64,000 nucleotides of DNA, taken from positions 62,001 through 126,000 of the forward strand of contig JABDKJ010000013.1 in assembly GCA_013002285.1 (NCBI GenBank), written 5' to 3'. This document shows, one piece after another, positions 32,843 to 42,446 of this stretch. A program made the translations under genes and the position numbers. The notes beneath the pieces were generated by a model. That model was not told where the DNA came from, ran no database searches, and saw only the letters and a list, made by a program, of their open reading frames with translations. Positions within the stretch are counted from its first letter, which is position 1, and the number at the start of each line of letters is the position of its first letter. The DNA comes from Flavobacteriales bacterium (GTDB lineage: Bacteria; Bacteroidota; Bacteroidia; Flavobacteriales; JABDKJ01).

Positions 32843-35133
32843 AAATTCTCGTTCTTCCTAATTTCGAACTCAGTTCTTCTGTTCTCCGCATGTTGCTCAT
32901 TTGTGCATTCAACTCCATTCGAACAATGATTCACTAGATCTCTTTCTCCCATTCCTTTGGCGTCTAACCTTCGGACATCGATCCCTCGTGAGATCAAATA
33001 TGCAGCCACACTTTCAGCTCTTTTTTGAGATAGTTTTAAATTGTATTTATCAGTTGCTCTTGAATCCGTATGAGAGCGAATAACGATTGAAACATGGGGG
33101 TTATTATATAAAAGAACCGTTAGTCTATCAAGAACTACTTCAGATTCTGAGTTAAGTTCGGCACTATTTAACTCGTAGTAAACATTTGAGAAAACAAAAG
33201 CCTCGTTCTCCTTTATATAGATCTCCTCATCTTCTGAATTGATCATAGAGATATAATCATCGTCAGCTTTTAGTCTTTCAAAATAATACCTCATGTTCTT
33301 GTCTGCAATGATTATCTGAACAGGTTCGCCATCTTCATCAAAGATCGCGATCTTCAAAGCTTCATCGTTACTGCTTAGTTTAAAGATGTATTGGTCATCC
33401 GGTTTCATGTTCTCAAACAAGAATGTTCCTGTTGAGTCAGTAATGGTCTTTCCTACGATAATTCCATATCTATTTACAATACTCACTTCTTCTTCTTTAT
33501 TGAAGTCGCCATATTCTTCTCTGAACAATTGCCCCCCTATATTTATAGAAAGCAGGTTATTGTCAGTTTGCTCCATCATAACTAAGTTGTCGTAATCATC
33601 CAAAGCAAGGATCTCGAAACTGAAATTACCGTTTTCATCCGCCTCAACGATCTCTGTCACATTTCCATTTGAATCGGTCAATAACATATCTAGATCGTGA
33701 TAGTCTTCTAAGTCTTCGTCTAATCGAATTGAGTAATTTGTAATATCCTTTTCTTTCAAGAAAAAGAACTCACCTTGCGCGTTTGTATAAGCTTCTTGTA
33801 AGACAGTTCCGTTCTCATCAACTAAGACAACCTTCTTGTTTTTTAAGCCAACCTGTTCTTTTTCGAAAAGGCCGGTTATGTATTGTGTTTCAACAGCAGG
33901 GGCTACCTCTATCGAACCAAATTTATAAACATCATCTTTTCCAGATCCGCCTGGCCGATTTGAAGAAAAGAAGCCACTATTCTCATTTTTAAAACAAACG
34001 CCAAAATCGTCATAAGGGGAATTTAAAGGAGACTTCAAGTTCTCGACAAATTCCCAATAGTCAGTCTCTTCTACTCTATAAAGGTCGAGTTTCCCATATC
34101 CAGGATGACCGTTGGAAGCAAAGTATAAGTACCCATCTGATTGACTCGGAAATACTTCGTTTTTTGAAGTATTCACGTTCTCGCCAAGATTTATTGGTTC
34201 AGACCAGCCATTTTCTGTTCTATAGCAATAGTAAAGATCCATTTGGCCAAAGCCACCTGGTTTATCAGAACTGAAATAGAGGGTTTTTCCATCCTCTGAA
34301 AGCGCTGGATGAGCAACATTATAGTCTTCATTATTATAAGCGAAAGGTTTTGGACGACCCCATTTACCTTCTTCGTTTTTACTGATCGAGAAAATGTCGT
34401 TATAATTAACACCCGCCCTTAATTGAGAAGCACTGGTATAGAAAATCTCTTTTTTATCTGTGCTAATTGAAATTGGGCCAATGTGTTTTCCATGTATCAG
34501 TCCTGGAAGAAATTCGTGTGGGTTCTTTGATTCGAACTGACCCAATTTCTTTTTATAAAGCTTGGAAAAATCTTTTTCTCTAGGGTCTAACTCTTCCATA
34601 TTAATGAGGTCAGCCTTGTCTAGAGTACAAAAGATGATGTCATCTCCGTATAAAAAAGGGCTATAATCCCCAGCACTTGTGTTTATCTCGTCAAAATTGG
34701 AAACTTCCAATTTACTTACTATCCTTTCCCACTTAGATTGCGATACAATGCTATTGCTAAGAAGAACAAAATCCGGATGTTGCTTGCTTGCTGGAGAAAT
34801 TGTGTTCCAAGCATCTCTAGCTTGATCAAATTCTTTTTTGGCAAGTAAAGTTTTGATAAGAACATACTTGTAATCATCATTTTCCGGATTTTTATCGATT
34901 AATCTTAAAGTTGTCTCCTCAGCCTGGTCAAACTTGCCAGCGTAGAAACTACTCAAGCCATATAGCTTAAAGACTTCATCGTTTTGCTTTCCAGATTCGA
35001 TCTCTTTATCCAGAATAACTATGGCATCATGGAATCTTTGGTCCTCAAATGCAGCTTTAGCTTTTTTGCTTTGACCAAACGCAAAATTGGTCAAAGAACA
35101 TAGTAAGATGGTATACAAACAAGTTCTGATCAT
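32839..35133 (-). CDS. PorE-like outer-membrane protein: TPR, PD40 propeller, regulatory-like domains, OmpA
   Basis: 764 residues with a signal peptide. Order: TPR-like helices (about 20-130; AKAAFEDQRFHDAIVILDKE), a WD40/PD40 beta-propeller (about 140-400; repeats such as HPALSEDGKTLYFSSDKPGG and VFPSQSDGYLYFASNGHPGY), three related beta-sandwich units in a carboxypeptidase-regulatory style (about 415-640; DSTGTFLFENMKPDDQYIFK), and an OmpA domain (SIVIRSHTDSRATDKYNLKL). This is the architecture of PorE, which anchors type IX secretion components to peptidoglycan. It is the last gene of a four-gene operon with a PorP/SprF protein and overlaps it by 4 bp. Confidence 0.9.
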   Translation of the reverse strand: MIRTCLYTILLCSLTNFAFGQSKKAKAAFEDQRFHDAIVILDKEIESGKQNDEVFKLYGLSSFYAGKFDQAEETTLRLIDKNPENDDYKYVLIKTLLAKKEFDQARDAWNTISPASKQHPDFVLLSNSIVSQSKWERIVSKLEVSNFDEINTSAGDYSPFLYGDDIIFCTLDKADLINMEELDPREKDFSKLYKKKLGQFESKNPHEFLPGLIHGKHIGPISISTDKKEIFYTSASQLRAGVNYNDIFSISKNEEGKWGRPKPFAYNNEDYNVAHPALSEDGKTLYFSSDKPGGFGQMDLYYCYRTENGWSEPINLGENVNTSKNEVFPSQSDGYLYFASNGHPGYGKLDLYRVEETDYWEFVENLKSPLNSPYDDFGVCFKNENSGFFSSNRPGGSGKDDVYKFGSIEVAPAVETQYITGLFEKEQVGLKNKKVVLVDENGTVLQEAYTNAQGEFFFLKEKDITNYSIRLDEDLEDYHDLDMLLTDSNGNVTEIVEADENGNFSFEILALDDYDNLVMMEQTDNNLLSINIGGQLFREEYGDFNKEEEVSIVNRYGIIVGKTITDSTGTFLFENMKPDDQYIFKLSSNDEALKIAIFDEDGEPVQIIIADKNMRYYFERLKADDDYISMINSEDEEIYIKENEAFVFSNVYYELNSAELNSESEVVLDRLTVLLYNNPHVSIVIRSHTDSRATDKYNLKLSQKRAESVAAYLISRGIDVRRLDAKGMGERDLVNHCSNGVECTNEQHAENRRTEFEIRKNENF

Positions 35134-36041
35134 AAGTCATAAAACCGTGGAGACACTAGTTCTCCTGATTCTTTTCCTGTATTTATTCCCATGAATAATT
35201 CATGAGTATTAAGGTTCGGGGCGATCAAATTTATTACACCCATTTCATAAGAATATCCAATTCTCAGGTTATTTCTTACGAAGAAATGCAATAGAAGGTT
35301 CACATTTTTATCATTTCTATAACCTCCGCCTACCGTCAAAATATTATTAAAGGTAAAATTGGAACTAAAGCTATATGAGATTTGTTTTGAGCCTACAGCA
35401 TTTATTATGGCAAATGGTTTCAAAACCACTTTCTTTGAAAGTCTCTTGGCGGACCCTAGTATAAGGTCGAAATGTACATATTCACGTGCTTCTGCGCCTT
35501 CAACAATATCCAGTTCGCTCGAAATGAGATCAAATGCTCTTAAGCCACCTATGAAGTAGTTACTTTGATAGAGAACGGAGAATCCAAAACCAGGATCTGT
35601 CGTTCTTATTCTATCACCGCTGTCATATTTTTGATCCGTTTCGAATAGCTCCAGTTCTGAAAAAGAATAGGAGTTCTGCATAATACTAGCATCTAGTGCA
35701 AAGGATAAACTTCCCTTGCTGGTTTTGATATGGTAGGCATATGCACCTTCTGCTTTAAATGACTTCTGTATGCCAATACTCTCATTACGGATATTCAAGC
35801 CTAGCCCCATTTTGGCATCTTTTAATGAAGTATGGAACGTGATATATTGTGATGTTGGCGCACCTTCAATACTTGACCATTGGTTACGGTAACTTAATCC
35901 TAGCGAACTTGTATTCTTGCTTCCTGCATAAGCAGAGTTAATATTGTAATAGTTGAAAAGGGATTGATTCCAAATTCCGTATTGCTGACCTTGAGATGCA
36001 ATCGATAATAAGAGGAATATGATAAATATTGCCTTTTTCAT
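35130..36041 (-). CDS. PorP/SprF family outer-membrane protein
   Basis: 303 residues with a signal peptide (ends GQQ). The mature start, NQSLFNYYNINSAYAGSKNT, and SLGLSYRNQWSSIEGAPTSQ are the PorP/SprF signature; the remainder is amphipathic beta-strands of a 14-strand-type barrel. SprF-type proteins are needed for export or anchoring of specific type IX substrates such as SprB. It overlaps both neighbours by 4 bp and lies between a CHU_C-tailed protein and the OmpA/PD40 protein, the order expected of a substrate-specific surface module. Confidence 0.92.
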   Translation of the reverse strand: MKKAIFIIFLLLSIASQGQQYGIWNQSLFNYYNINSAYAGSKNTSSLGLSYRNQWSSIEGAPTSQYITFHTSLKDAKMGLGLNIRNESIGIQKSFKAEGAYAYHIKTSKGSLSFALDASIMQNSYSFSELELFETDQKYDSGDRIRTTDPGFGFSVLYQSNYFIGGLRAFDLISSELDIVEGAEAREYVHFDLILGSAKRLSKKVVLKPFAIINAVGSKQISYSFSSNFTFNNILTVGGGYRNDKNVNLLLHFFVRNNLRIGYSYEMGVINLIAPNLNTHELFMGINTGKESGELVSPRFYDL

Positions 36042-36763
36042 CTCATGATCTGGATGTATCCGCTATATTCTTCGGAATTGATCTTTGCGACATAGAAATA
36101 TGTACCATCTGGAAGGTCATTTTCTTTGCTATCTTTTCCTGCAAATGAGACACTTTCATTGTCATAGTTTTGTCCTTCCCAAACTACACTTCCCCATCTA
36201 TTATAAATGGCAATGCTATTTTTCTCGAAAGGCGGAATAGTGATATTCTCGATCAGCCAAACATCGTTTGTTCCATCGTTATTTGGTGTAAACCCATTAT
36301 AGAATTTGAGACTGCAAACGTCAGAGCTTTCGTTCAATATTATTTCTTTTTCTGTGGAACAAGTAGCGTTGTACACTACGATGAGGTATGTTCCAGCGGA
36401 CAACCCTTGAAGATTTAGGTCGCTTTGAACAATACCATTAATGGAAACATTGTAAGGCTCAGAGCACCCTTGAATATCAATTATAGTAAGAGATCCGTCT
36501 CTTCCTCCTGTACAGCTGACATCTTCTTTGATCACGGTAAAAGTTATTCGCCCATTGGGCTGCTGGAAGCCTTGAGTGTAGCTCTTGTTGTTTATTGATC
36601 CCCTATGGATCACGGGCTCACCAATAGAAAACGAGTATTCATAACTACTCGAACTCACGAACTTGCTTCCTTGAGTTGAAATGAGTCTTTGATCCGTCTG
36701 GATAGCTTGAGAGTAACCTAAGGTACCTAAAAAAAGAGCTATGAAGAAAACTAGACACCTCAT
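36038..36763 (-). CDS. Exported protein with gliding-motility-type C-terminal domain (CHU_C)
   Basis: 241 residues. A signal peptide (FFIALFLGTLGYSQ) is followed by a short unique part (SFSIGEPVIHRGSINNKSYT), a SprB-repeat-like unit (TVIKEDVSCTGGRDGSLTII to GTYLIVVYNATC) and a C-terminal CHU_C domain: YNGFTPNNDGTNDVWLIENI, IAIYNRWGSVVWEGQNYDN and DLPDGTYFYVAKI. CHU_C is a type-B sorting domain that directs secretion by the type IX system and usually needs a PorP/SprF partner. That partner is encoded next, overlapping by 4 bp. It is small for an adhesin, so it may be an adaptor or linker for the fibre-like protein upstream. Confidence 0.9.
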   Translation of the reverse strand: MRCLVFFIALFLGTLGYSQAIQTDQRLISTQGSKFVSSSSYEYSFSIGEPVIHRGSINNKSYTQGFQQPNGRITFTVIKEDVSCTGGRDGSLTIIDIQGCSEPYNVSINGIVQSDLNLQGLSAGTYLIVVYNATCSTEKEIILNESSDVCSLKFYNGFTPNNDGTNDVWLIENITIPPFEKNSIAIYNRWGSVVWEGQNYDNESVSFAGKDSKENDLPDGTYFYVAKINSEEYSGYIQIMR

Positions 36764-37827
36764 AAGCCATGAACAAAATACCAGCCTTCTGCGCCAAAAG
36801 AGATGACGGAATAGACTTGCTTGGTGTCCGTTGGAGTGATCGAAAAGGTTAGGTTTCCATTTATAGTGGAATCATCAACCGTTGCAAAACCGATGGAACT
36901 ATTTGTGACATTCTTAAAAACAAAAACATACTCTCGTCCTTCATTGTCAAATGAACTTGGTAAAGTTATGTTGACAGCACTGTTATTGTTTACTAATAAA
37001 TAGTGATGGTCATCTTGTACGGCAAAATTGTTTACGTTGATGAAAGTTGCGTTGTATGAAACGGACCCGTTCACGTCAAAAGTTGAATTTGGGCTAGTAT
37101 TATTTGGTCCGACCCCGACTTTATCTGTAATAGTTTGATAAATTGCTCCACCATTCTCGGTCCAATGCTCTACAGGTAGCATGAGTTCTAAGTCTACAGT
37201 ATGTGGAGTGCCATTTTCAGTTATGGTCAATTCCGTTCCATTTAATTCAGTGGTGCTTATCAATTCATTACTTGGATCTCCATCATCATCCACCAAACTG
37301 GAGAGGTCTACGTTGAGAGCTCCAGCCAAATCTATAATCTCTAATTGAGAAGTTCCTTCATCAAAATTTAAGCTAAGATTTGTTTCATTATTTGGGTCGG
37401 CATCAGCATCTTCTGGGTTACTCACAGTATTTGCATGAAGCGCATAGGGAACAGAAAGAAATTGCATTGAACCGATCTCCTGCAGTCCATCTCCATCATC
37501 TATAAGAGTAGCAAGAAAGTATACATTGCTTCCCCAGTTTATGCTTGTAAAATCACCAGAGATAGCCGTGCCTTGGCCTATTATTAAATTGAATAATCCA
37601 AGGTCGTCTGTTGCAGTGTTGTGTTGTTCGGTGTAAATAGAAGAACCATTTGCAGCGCCCACACGAACTTGAAATTCAATAAGAATGTCTTCATCGGCCA
37701 AGGAATTTCCTGTGTTCAGATCTCTTGCAACCGCCTGATAATTCAGTCCAAATGGTGTTTGGGCAAAAACACAGATAGATGAAAAAAGGAATAGAAGCAG
37801 AAAGGCAATATTTCTAGAAAGTCCCAA
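36760..37827 (-). CDS. Fibre-like exported protein, first gene of the PorP operon
   Basis: 355 residues. A signal peptide ends VFAQ. The mature N-terminus FGLNYQAVARDLNTGNSLAD, with LGLFNLIIGQG and MQFLSVPYALHANTV, is a conserved opening of Bacteroidota surface proteins annotated as tail-fibre or collagen-like. The middle is acidic and Asn/Asp-rich (NPEDADADPNNETN, LVDDDGDPSNEL), suggesting calcium-binding loops; the C-terminal 130 residues are beta-rich (NITLPSSFDNEGREYVFVFK). Only a TTG start (37827) fits, with no Met before the signal peptide. It overlaps the CHU_C gene by 4 bp. Surface structural role is inferred. Confidence 0.72.
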   Translation of the reverse strand: MGLSRNIAFLLLFLFSSICVFAQTPFGLNYQAVARDLNTGNSLADEDILIEFQVRVGAANGSSIYTEQHNTATDDLGLFNLIIGQGTAISGDFTSINWGSNVYFLATLIDDGDGLQEIGSMQFLSVPYALHANTVSNPEDADADPNNETNLSLNFDEGTSQLEIIDLAGALNVDLSSLVDDDGDPSNELISTTELNGTELTITENGTPHTVDLELMLPVEHWTENGGAIYQTITDKVGVGPNNTSPNSTFDVNGSVSYNATFINVNNFAVQDDHHYLLVNNNSAVNITLPSSFDNEGREYVFVFKNVTNSSIGFATVDDSTINGNLTFSITPTDTKQVYSVISFGAEGWYFVHGL

Positions 37828-37918
37828 TGTTTTGATAACCTCTGAATTTAACTACTAAAACTAACGAGTAACAGAGGACGTTGCGCTTACCACAGGGTGC
37901 CTTGTAAACAGAAATTTG

Positions 37919-38959
37919 TTAATTAAAGCGTTGGATATCCACTTCTGGGTCAAGTGTTTTTCCTTTGTAGATATAATTGAATAATTCTCCTGAAAAATAG
38001 GGCGCCAGCATGATCCCGCGCGTGCCCATTCCATTGAATATATAGAGGTTGTTTATTTCGTGGTGCCTTCCGATAAGTGGGCGCCTATCCTTAACCGCAG
38101 GTCGTACTCCAGCTATTTGCTCTAGTACTTCTGCTTCATCTGACATAAAGGCTTTTGTTTTGTCTAAAAGCTGGGTCCGTGCTTTTTCGGATATGTTCTC
38201 GTTGAGGTCATCCCATTGAAATGTGGCTCCTATCTTATATAGGTCATTCCCAATAGGGGAGATAAAAAAAGCAGTTTTTAGTATTTCTTCTAGGTTCAAC
38301 TGTGGGTCTTTTACTACCAAGATCTCTCCTTTTACAGGACTTAAAGGAAGTGAATTGAAATAAGGGTTTTGAAGTACTTTGTATCCTTCACAAAGGATGG
38401 CTTTTCTGGCCTTTACATCATTTATTGAAACACGATCATCTACAAAGTGAAGATCGGAATGGTCGATCTCACATTTCATGTAGCGATCCTTGGAAGTCAA
38501 ATGTTCTCTTGTCTTCTCAAGGAAAGTGGGAATATCTAACCATCCGGTGTGTTTTACTTTACCCGTTGAAAAGGTTTTGTCAAATAGGGTCAATTGAGAA
38601 TTCTCCACGAGATCAGCCCAGGCGGCCAGACCAGATTTCTCCGACCAGTGTTTTTCTTCTTCTTCATTGGCAAAGACCCTATGAATTGGCCTATCGTATA
38701 TAATTTTGGCATTTAAAGTCTTTTCGACCCTCTTGAAATATGCCTTGGAATGCTCGATCAGTTCAAGCGCCTTCCACGATTTTCGTAACCTTTTGATAAT
38801 TAATGGGTTATATATGCCAATTGCGGCCAATGAAGCACAAGAAATATGTCCATTGTCCAGAACTACAACACTCTTACCTCTTTCCAAAAACTCCAATGCA
38901 AGAACTGAACCAGCCAAGCCTTGTCCAATGATCATTACGTCAAAGATCTGTTCTTTCAT
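37919..38959 (-). CDS. FAD-dependent amine/amino-acid oxidase-like (DAO family) protein
   Basis: 346 residues from ATG 38959. FDVMIIGQGLAGSVLALEFL is the FAD-binding loop, GYKVLQNPYFNSLPLSPVKG the middle, and AGVRPAVKDRRPLIGRHHEI with YIFNGMGTRGIMLAP the C-terminal DAO signature, close to glycine oxidase and MnmC-type oxidoreductase domains. The substrate cannot be told. Another in-frame start 15 codons upstream is less likely because the FAD loop normally sits near the N-terminus. It is divergent from the DUF3108 gene. Confidence 0.85.
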   Translation of the reverse strand: MKEQIFDVMIIGQGLAGSVLALEFLERGKSVVVLDNGHISCASLAAIGIYNPLIIKRLRKSWKALELIEHSKAYFKRVEKTLNAKIIYDRPIHRVFANEEEEKHWSEKSGLAAWADLVENSQLTLFDKTFSTGKVKHTGWLDIPTFLEKTREHLTSKDRYMKCEIDHSDLHFVDDRVSINDVKARKAILCEGYKVLQNPYFNSLPLSPVKGEILVVKDPQLNLEEILKTAFFISPIGNDLYKIGATFQWDDLNENISEKARTQLLDKTKAFMSDEAEVLEQIAGVRPAVKDRRPLIGRHHEINNLYIFNGMGTRGIMLAPYFSGELFNYIYKGKTLDPEVDIQRFN

Positions 38960-39030
38960 TACTTTTACAATAGAATTTCCGAAAAATGGAATGGAATTTG
39001 TCAATGATACATTGAATTGAATTTATTACA

Positions 39031-39864
39031 ATGAGATCAACAACAAAAATATTTAGCTCAGTGCTTTTCGTTTTAGCGTTAAGCGTTGGAGTGAAGGGTC
39101 AAATGTCTAAACCGAAGTTAGTGAGTTTAGACACGCTTCCTTCAGTTGAATTGCCTACTGTTAACAATATTTCTTTTAAAGCTGGCGAAGAATTGAGATA
39201 CCGTTTGCACTATGGATTTGTTGATGCTGGAGAAGCAACGATCACTGTAAGCAATGCCAAGAAAAAAGCAAATGGTCGTGACCTTTTACATATTGTTGGT
39301 GAAGGACGGACATTAGGAGCTTTCAATTGGTTCTATAAAGTGCATGACAGGTATGAGTCTTTTGTGGATAAGGAAGGCTTATTTCCGTGGGAATTTGTGA
39401 GGCGAGTGAATGAGGGGGGTTACAAGATCAATCAAGATTATAAATTCCATCAAGACAAAACGGCTGTTGACAATGGAGAAGGCAAGACATTTCAAACGCC
39501 ACTTGGTGTGCAGGATATGATCTCAACGTTCTATTATGCACGAACAATGGATTTTTCAAGTCTTAATGAGGGAGATGTGATCTCGATCGATACGTTTATG
39601 GATGATGAACTTTTCACCTTGAACGTTAAGTATTTGGGAAAGGACAAGATCAAGATCCGCGCAGGGAAATTCAATTGCTTGAAATTCGTTCCTGTAGTTC
39701 AGGAAGGAAGGGTTTTTAAAAGTAGTGAAGACCTTCAAGTATGGATCACCGATGATGCAAACAGGATACCTATTCTTGTAAAAGCAAAGATCTTAGTGGG
39801 CTCTATAAAAATGGAAGTTGTAGAATTTGAAGGACTAGCAAATCCTATTGCGAAGATCGATTAA
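39031..39864 (+). CDS. DUF3108 exported protein
   Basis: 277 residues with a signal peptide (ends VKGQ). ISFKAGEELRYRLHYGFVDA, GEATITV, and LLHIVGEGRTLGAFNWFYKV followed by HDRYESFVD define DUF3108, a periplasmic or outer-membrane-associated beta-rich family of unknown role; the C-terminus ends with ILVKAKILVGSIKMEVVEFE, typical of the family. The 3' end overlaps the convergent oligopeptide-binding gene by 20 bp. Confidence 0.88.
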   Translation: MRSTTKIFSSVLFVLALSVGVKGQMSKPKLVSLDTLPSVELPTVNNISFKAGEELRYRLHYGFVDAGEATITVSNAKKKANGRDLLHIVGEGRTLGAFNWFYKVHDRYESFVDKEGLFPWEFVRRVNEGGYKINQDYKFHQDKTAVDNGEGKTFQTPLGVQDMISTFYYARTMDFSSLNEGDVISIDTFMDDELFTLNVKYLGKDKIKIRAGKFNCLKFVPVVQEGRVFKSSEDLQVWITDDANRIPILVKAKILVGSIKMEVVEFEGLANPIAKID

Positions 39865-41530
39865 AATAGACTTTCCTTAGGTCAAATAAGTTAAGAGGGT
39901 CGATCACAAAATTCTGAAGATCCTTATTCAACCCATACTCAGTTTCATCATAGTATAGCGGTATAACGGCAGCATCTGACATCAACATTTTTTCTGCCTT
40001 TTGAAAATATTCTATTTGGAATTCTTTGGTTTTGGCATGCCTTGCACTATCAAGCAGATTATCGAAAAAAGGATTCTTGTATCGATATAGGTTGAATCCG
40101 GAATACTCTTCATCGCCTTTTGGAAGGTACTTGCCATAAAAGAGATTATAAAGAAAATTGTCCGGGCTTGGATAATCTCCTGTATAACCGTCAATGAACA
40201 AAGTAGCTTTTCCAGACTCTATCAATTCATAATACTCACTTGGGTGAAAGTATTTTACTGATATGGATAGGTCTAAATTATCTTTGAACATTTTTCTTAT
40301 GGCGTTTGCAACGTTCACGTCTTCCTCTGAGTTGGTACTATATATTTCAAGGTTATTCAAACTCTCCATTTCCAATCCAGATAATTCCAATGAATGCTTA
40401 GCAGAAATGGGGTCGAGTTTATAACCGATGTTATCAAGGCTTACGTAATCAGAAAAGATCGGGGGGATCATTCCGGTCTTAGCGGGGATACCTTTTTTAT
40501 TTAAGACGGAATCAACCAATAGGTCTTTGTCGATCGCGTATTGTAAAGCTTTTCTTACTTGCTTGTTAGCCACTACTTCATTTGGCATATAGAGGCCTAA
40601 GAATTTCGTGCGCATGATAGGATTTTTTTTGCGTGTGAACGAATCTTCGCTGGCGTTTTTTAAGGACGAGTGTGCAGTATTTAGGTTTGGAATAAAATTG
40701 ATCATTTGCCCTTTAAATGCATCAGCTACAACTTTCTTATCTTTTTCGAAAGTCATTTTAATGGCAGACAAATAAGGTAAGGGAGTACCTTCATCGTTAA
40801 GCGCCCAATAGCGTTGATTTTTCTCCAATAACAAGAGTTTCTCTTTGTCAAAACTGCTTATTTTAAATGGCCCAGTCCCAATAGTTCCATGATCCAGATC
40901 GCCCTGCCAATTCTTCAAATATTCTTCTGGATAGATACCAAGGCAAGCATTGCTTAACAGTGCTAATAGATCTGAGAAAGGATCTTTAAGTGTCAATTTC
41001 AAAGTTTGGTCATCTATCAATTCTATGCCGCTTACAATGTCTGCTTGCCCATCAAAATATTTAGAAGCCCCTTTTAATACACCTCTGAAATAATGAGATA
41101 CCGTGTTGCCTGGAAAATCTTCACAAGCTTTTTGAAAACAGAAGGCAACATCAGATGCAACTAAAGCTCTCCCTTCTCCATTAGAAAAGATATCGCTATC
41201 ATGAAAGTAGACCCCATTTCTTATCTTGAAAGTATATTCTGTGCCATCTTCATTTACACTCCAGCTCTCTGCAATGCATGGGACAATCGACATGTCCGGA
41301 GCCATTTTTACCAATGGCTCGGTTATGAAGCTGATCACCTGGATCTCGCTTTGAAAATATCCTCTTGCTGGGAATAGTGTATTGATCGTTCCGCTCTCGT
41401 TATAGGCAAATATTCCTCCATATTTATCCGAGCCAGAAGTGATCATTACTTTCTCTTTTTCACTGGAACATGAACTGATAAATAGAAGGATAAGAATGAT
41501 CCAGGAAGTGTATATTGATAGAGGGCGCAT
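39845..41530 (-). CDS. Oligopeptide-type ABC substrate-binding lipoprotein (SBP family 5)
   Basis: 561 residues. A lipoprotein signal ends LLFISSC. The mature protein matches DppA/OppA: VSFITEPLVKMAPDMSIVPC followed by IAESWSVNEDGTEYTFKIRN, then GTIGTGPFKISSFDKEKLLL and NKQVRKALQYAIDKDLLVDS. It binds peptides or a similar solute in the periplasm and hands them to a permease. No permease or ATPase gene is adjacent; the double ATPase at 1268-2899 is the natural partner class. It may be monocistronic. Confidence 0.92.
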   Translation of the reverse strand: MRPLSIYTSWIILILLFISSCSSEKEKVMITSGSDKYGGIFAYNESGTINTLFPARGYFQSEIQVISFITEPLVKMAPDMSIVPCIAESWSVNEDGTEYTFKIRNGVYFHDSDIFSNGEGRALVASDVAFCFQKACEDFPGNTVSHYFRGVLKGASKYFDGQADIVSGIELIDDQTLKLTLKDPFSDLLALLSNACLGIYPEEYLKNWQGDLDHGTIGTGPFKISSFDKEKLLLLEKNQRYWALNDEGTPLPYLSAIKMTFEKDKKVVADAFKGQMINFIPNLNTAHSSLKNASEDSFTRKKNPIMRTKFLGLYMPNEVVANKQVRKALQYAIDKDLLVDSVLNKKGIPAKTGMIPPIFSDYVSLDNIGYKLDPISAKHSLELSGLEMESLNNLEIYSTNSEEDVNVANAIRKMFKDNLDLSISVKYFHPSEYYELIESGKATLFIDGYTGDYPSPDNFLYNLFYGKYLPKGDEEYSGFNLYRYKNPFFDNLLDSARHAKTKEFQIEYFQKAEKMLMSDAAVIPLYYDETEYGLNKDLQNFVIDPLNLFDLRKVYFNRSSQ

Positions 41531-41598
41531 AACTATCTCGAAAATATTTTAAATAGATCCAAAGCTTAGTTATGCTTTTAAAAGTTGCTAACGATTAA

Positions 41599-42363
41599 CT
41601 ATTTAGAAATCTCGAGCAAAGCAGGACAGTGATCGGAGTGCACAGCTTCACTCAAAATGTCGGCTCTTTTCAGGTCTGATTCCAGTTCTTTTGTAGCCAT
41701 ACAATAGTCTATTCGCCAGCCCAAGTTCTTTTTTCTTGCCCCTGACCTATAACTCCACCACGTATATTTATGAGGCTCTTCATTAAAATAGCGAAAGGTA
41801 TCGATGAATCCGGACTTGGTGAATTTGTCCATCCAGGCGCGCTCCTCTGGTAAGAAACCACTTGAATTTTTATTGGAGACGGGATTGTGGATATCAATGG
41901 CTTTGTGGCAAATGTTGTAATCGCCACATATGATCAATTTTTTTCTACTTTCTCTCAGTTTGTTGGCGTACTTATAAAAATCTTTAAGCCATTTCATCTT
42001 AAATGCTTGTCTTTCATCTCCGCTGCTTCCACTTGGCATATATACACTCATTATTGAAAGCTCTCCAAAGTCTGCTCTTATCACACGACCTTCATCATCA
42101 TACTTTTTGATCCCCATTCCAAATTCTACATGATCAGGTTCTGTTTTGGAAAAAATGGCAACACCGGAATAACCCTTTTTCTGTGCCGAATAGAAGTACG
42201 TATTGTACCCGAGTTTCCTGATCTCGTCTACATTCACCTGATCTTCCTGGGCTTTTGTTTCTTGAATACATAGAACATCAGCTTTTGTCGCTTTCAGCCA
42301 TTTGACCCAGTCTTTCTTCATTGCGGCCCTAATGCCATTAACATTGTAAGTGATGATCTTCAT
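41599..42363 (-). CDS. xth: Exodeoxyribonuclease III
   Basis: 254-residue AP endonuclease and 3'-5' exonuclease of base-excision repair. The fold and catalytic set are complete: MKIITYNVNGIRAAMKKDWV, ADVLCIQETKAQ (metal Glu), YMPSGSSGDERQAFK, LIICGDYNICHKAIDIHNP (Asp and Asn) and a terminal SEAVHSDHCPALL (catalytic Asp-His). Length is normal. Flanking intergenic gaps suggest its own transcript. Confidence 0.95.
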   Translation of the reverse strand: MKIITYNVNGIRAAMKKDWVKWLKATKADVLCIQETKAQEDQVNVDEIRKLGYNTYFYSAQKKGYSGVAIFSKTEPDHVEFGMGIKKYDDEGRVIRADFGELSIMSVYMPSGSSGDERQAFKMKWLKDFYKYANKLRESRKKLIICGDYNICHKAIDIHNPVSNKNSSGFLPEERAWMDKFTKSGFIDTFRYFNEEPHKYTWWSYRSGARKKNLGWRIDYCMATKELESDLKRADILSEAVHSDHCPALLEISK

Positions 42364-42446
42364 GAATACCTTATTTCGACAATAATGCGTTATATAATTT
42401 AGCGCTTCAAAAATATAACTATTACTTTATCAGCTAAATTCCCTTC

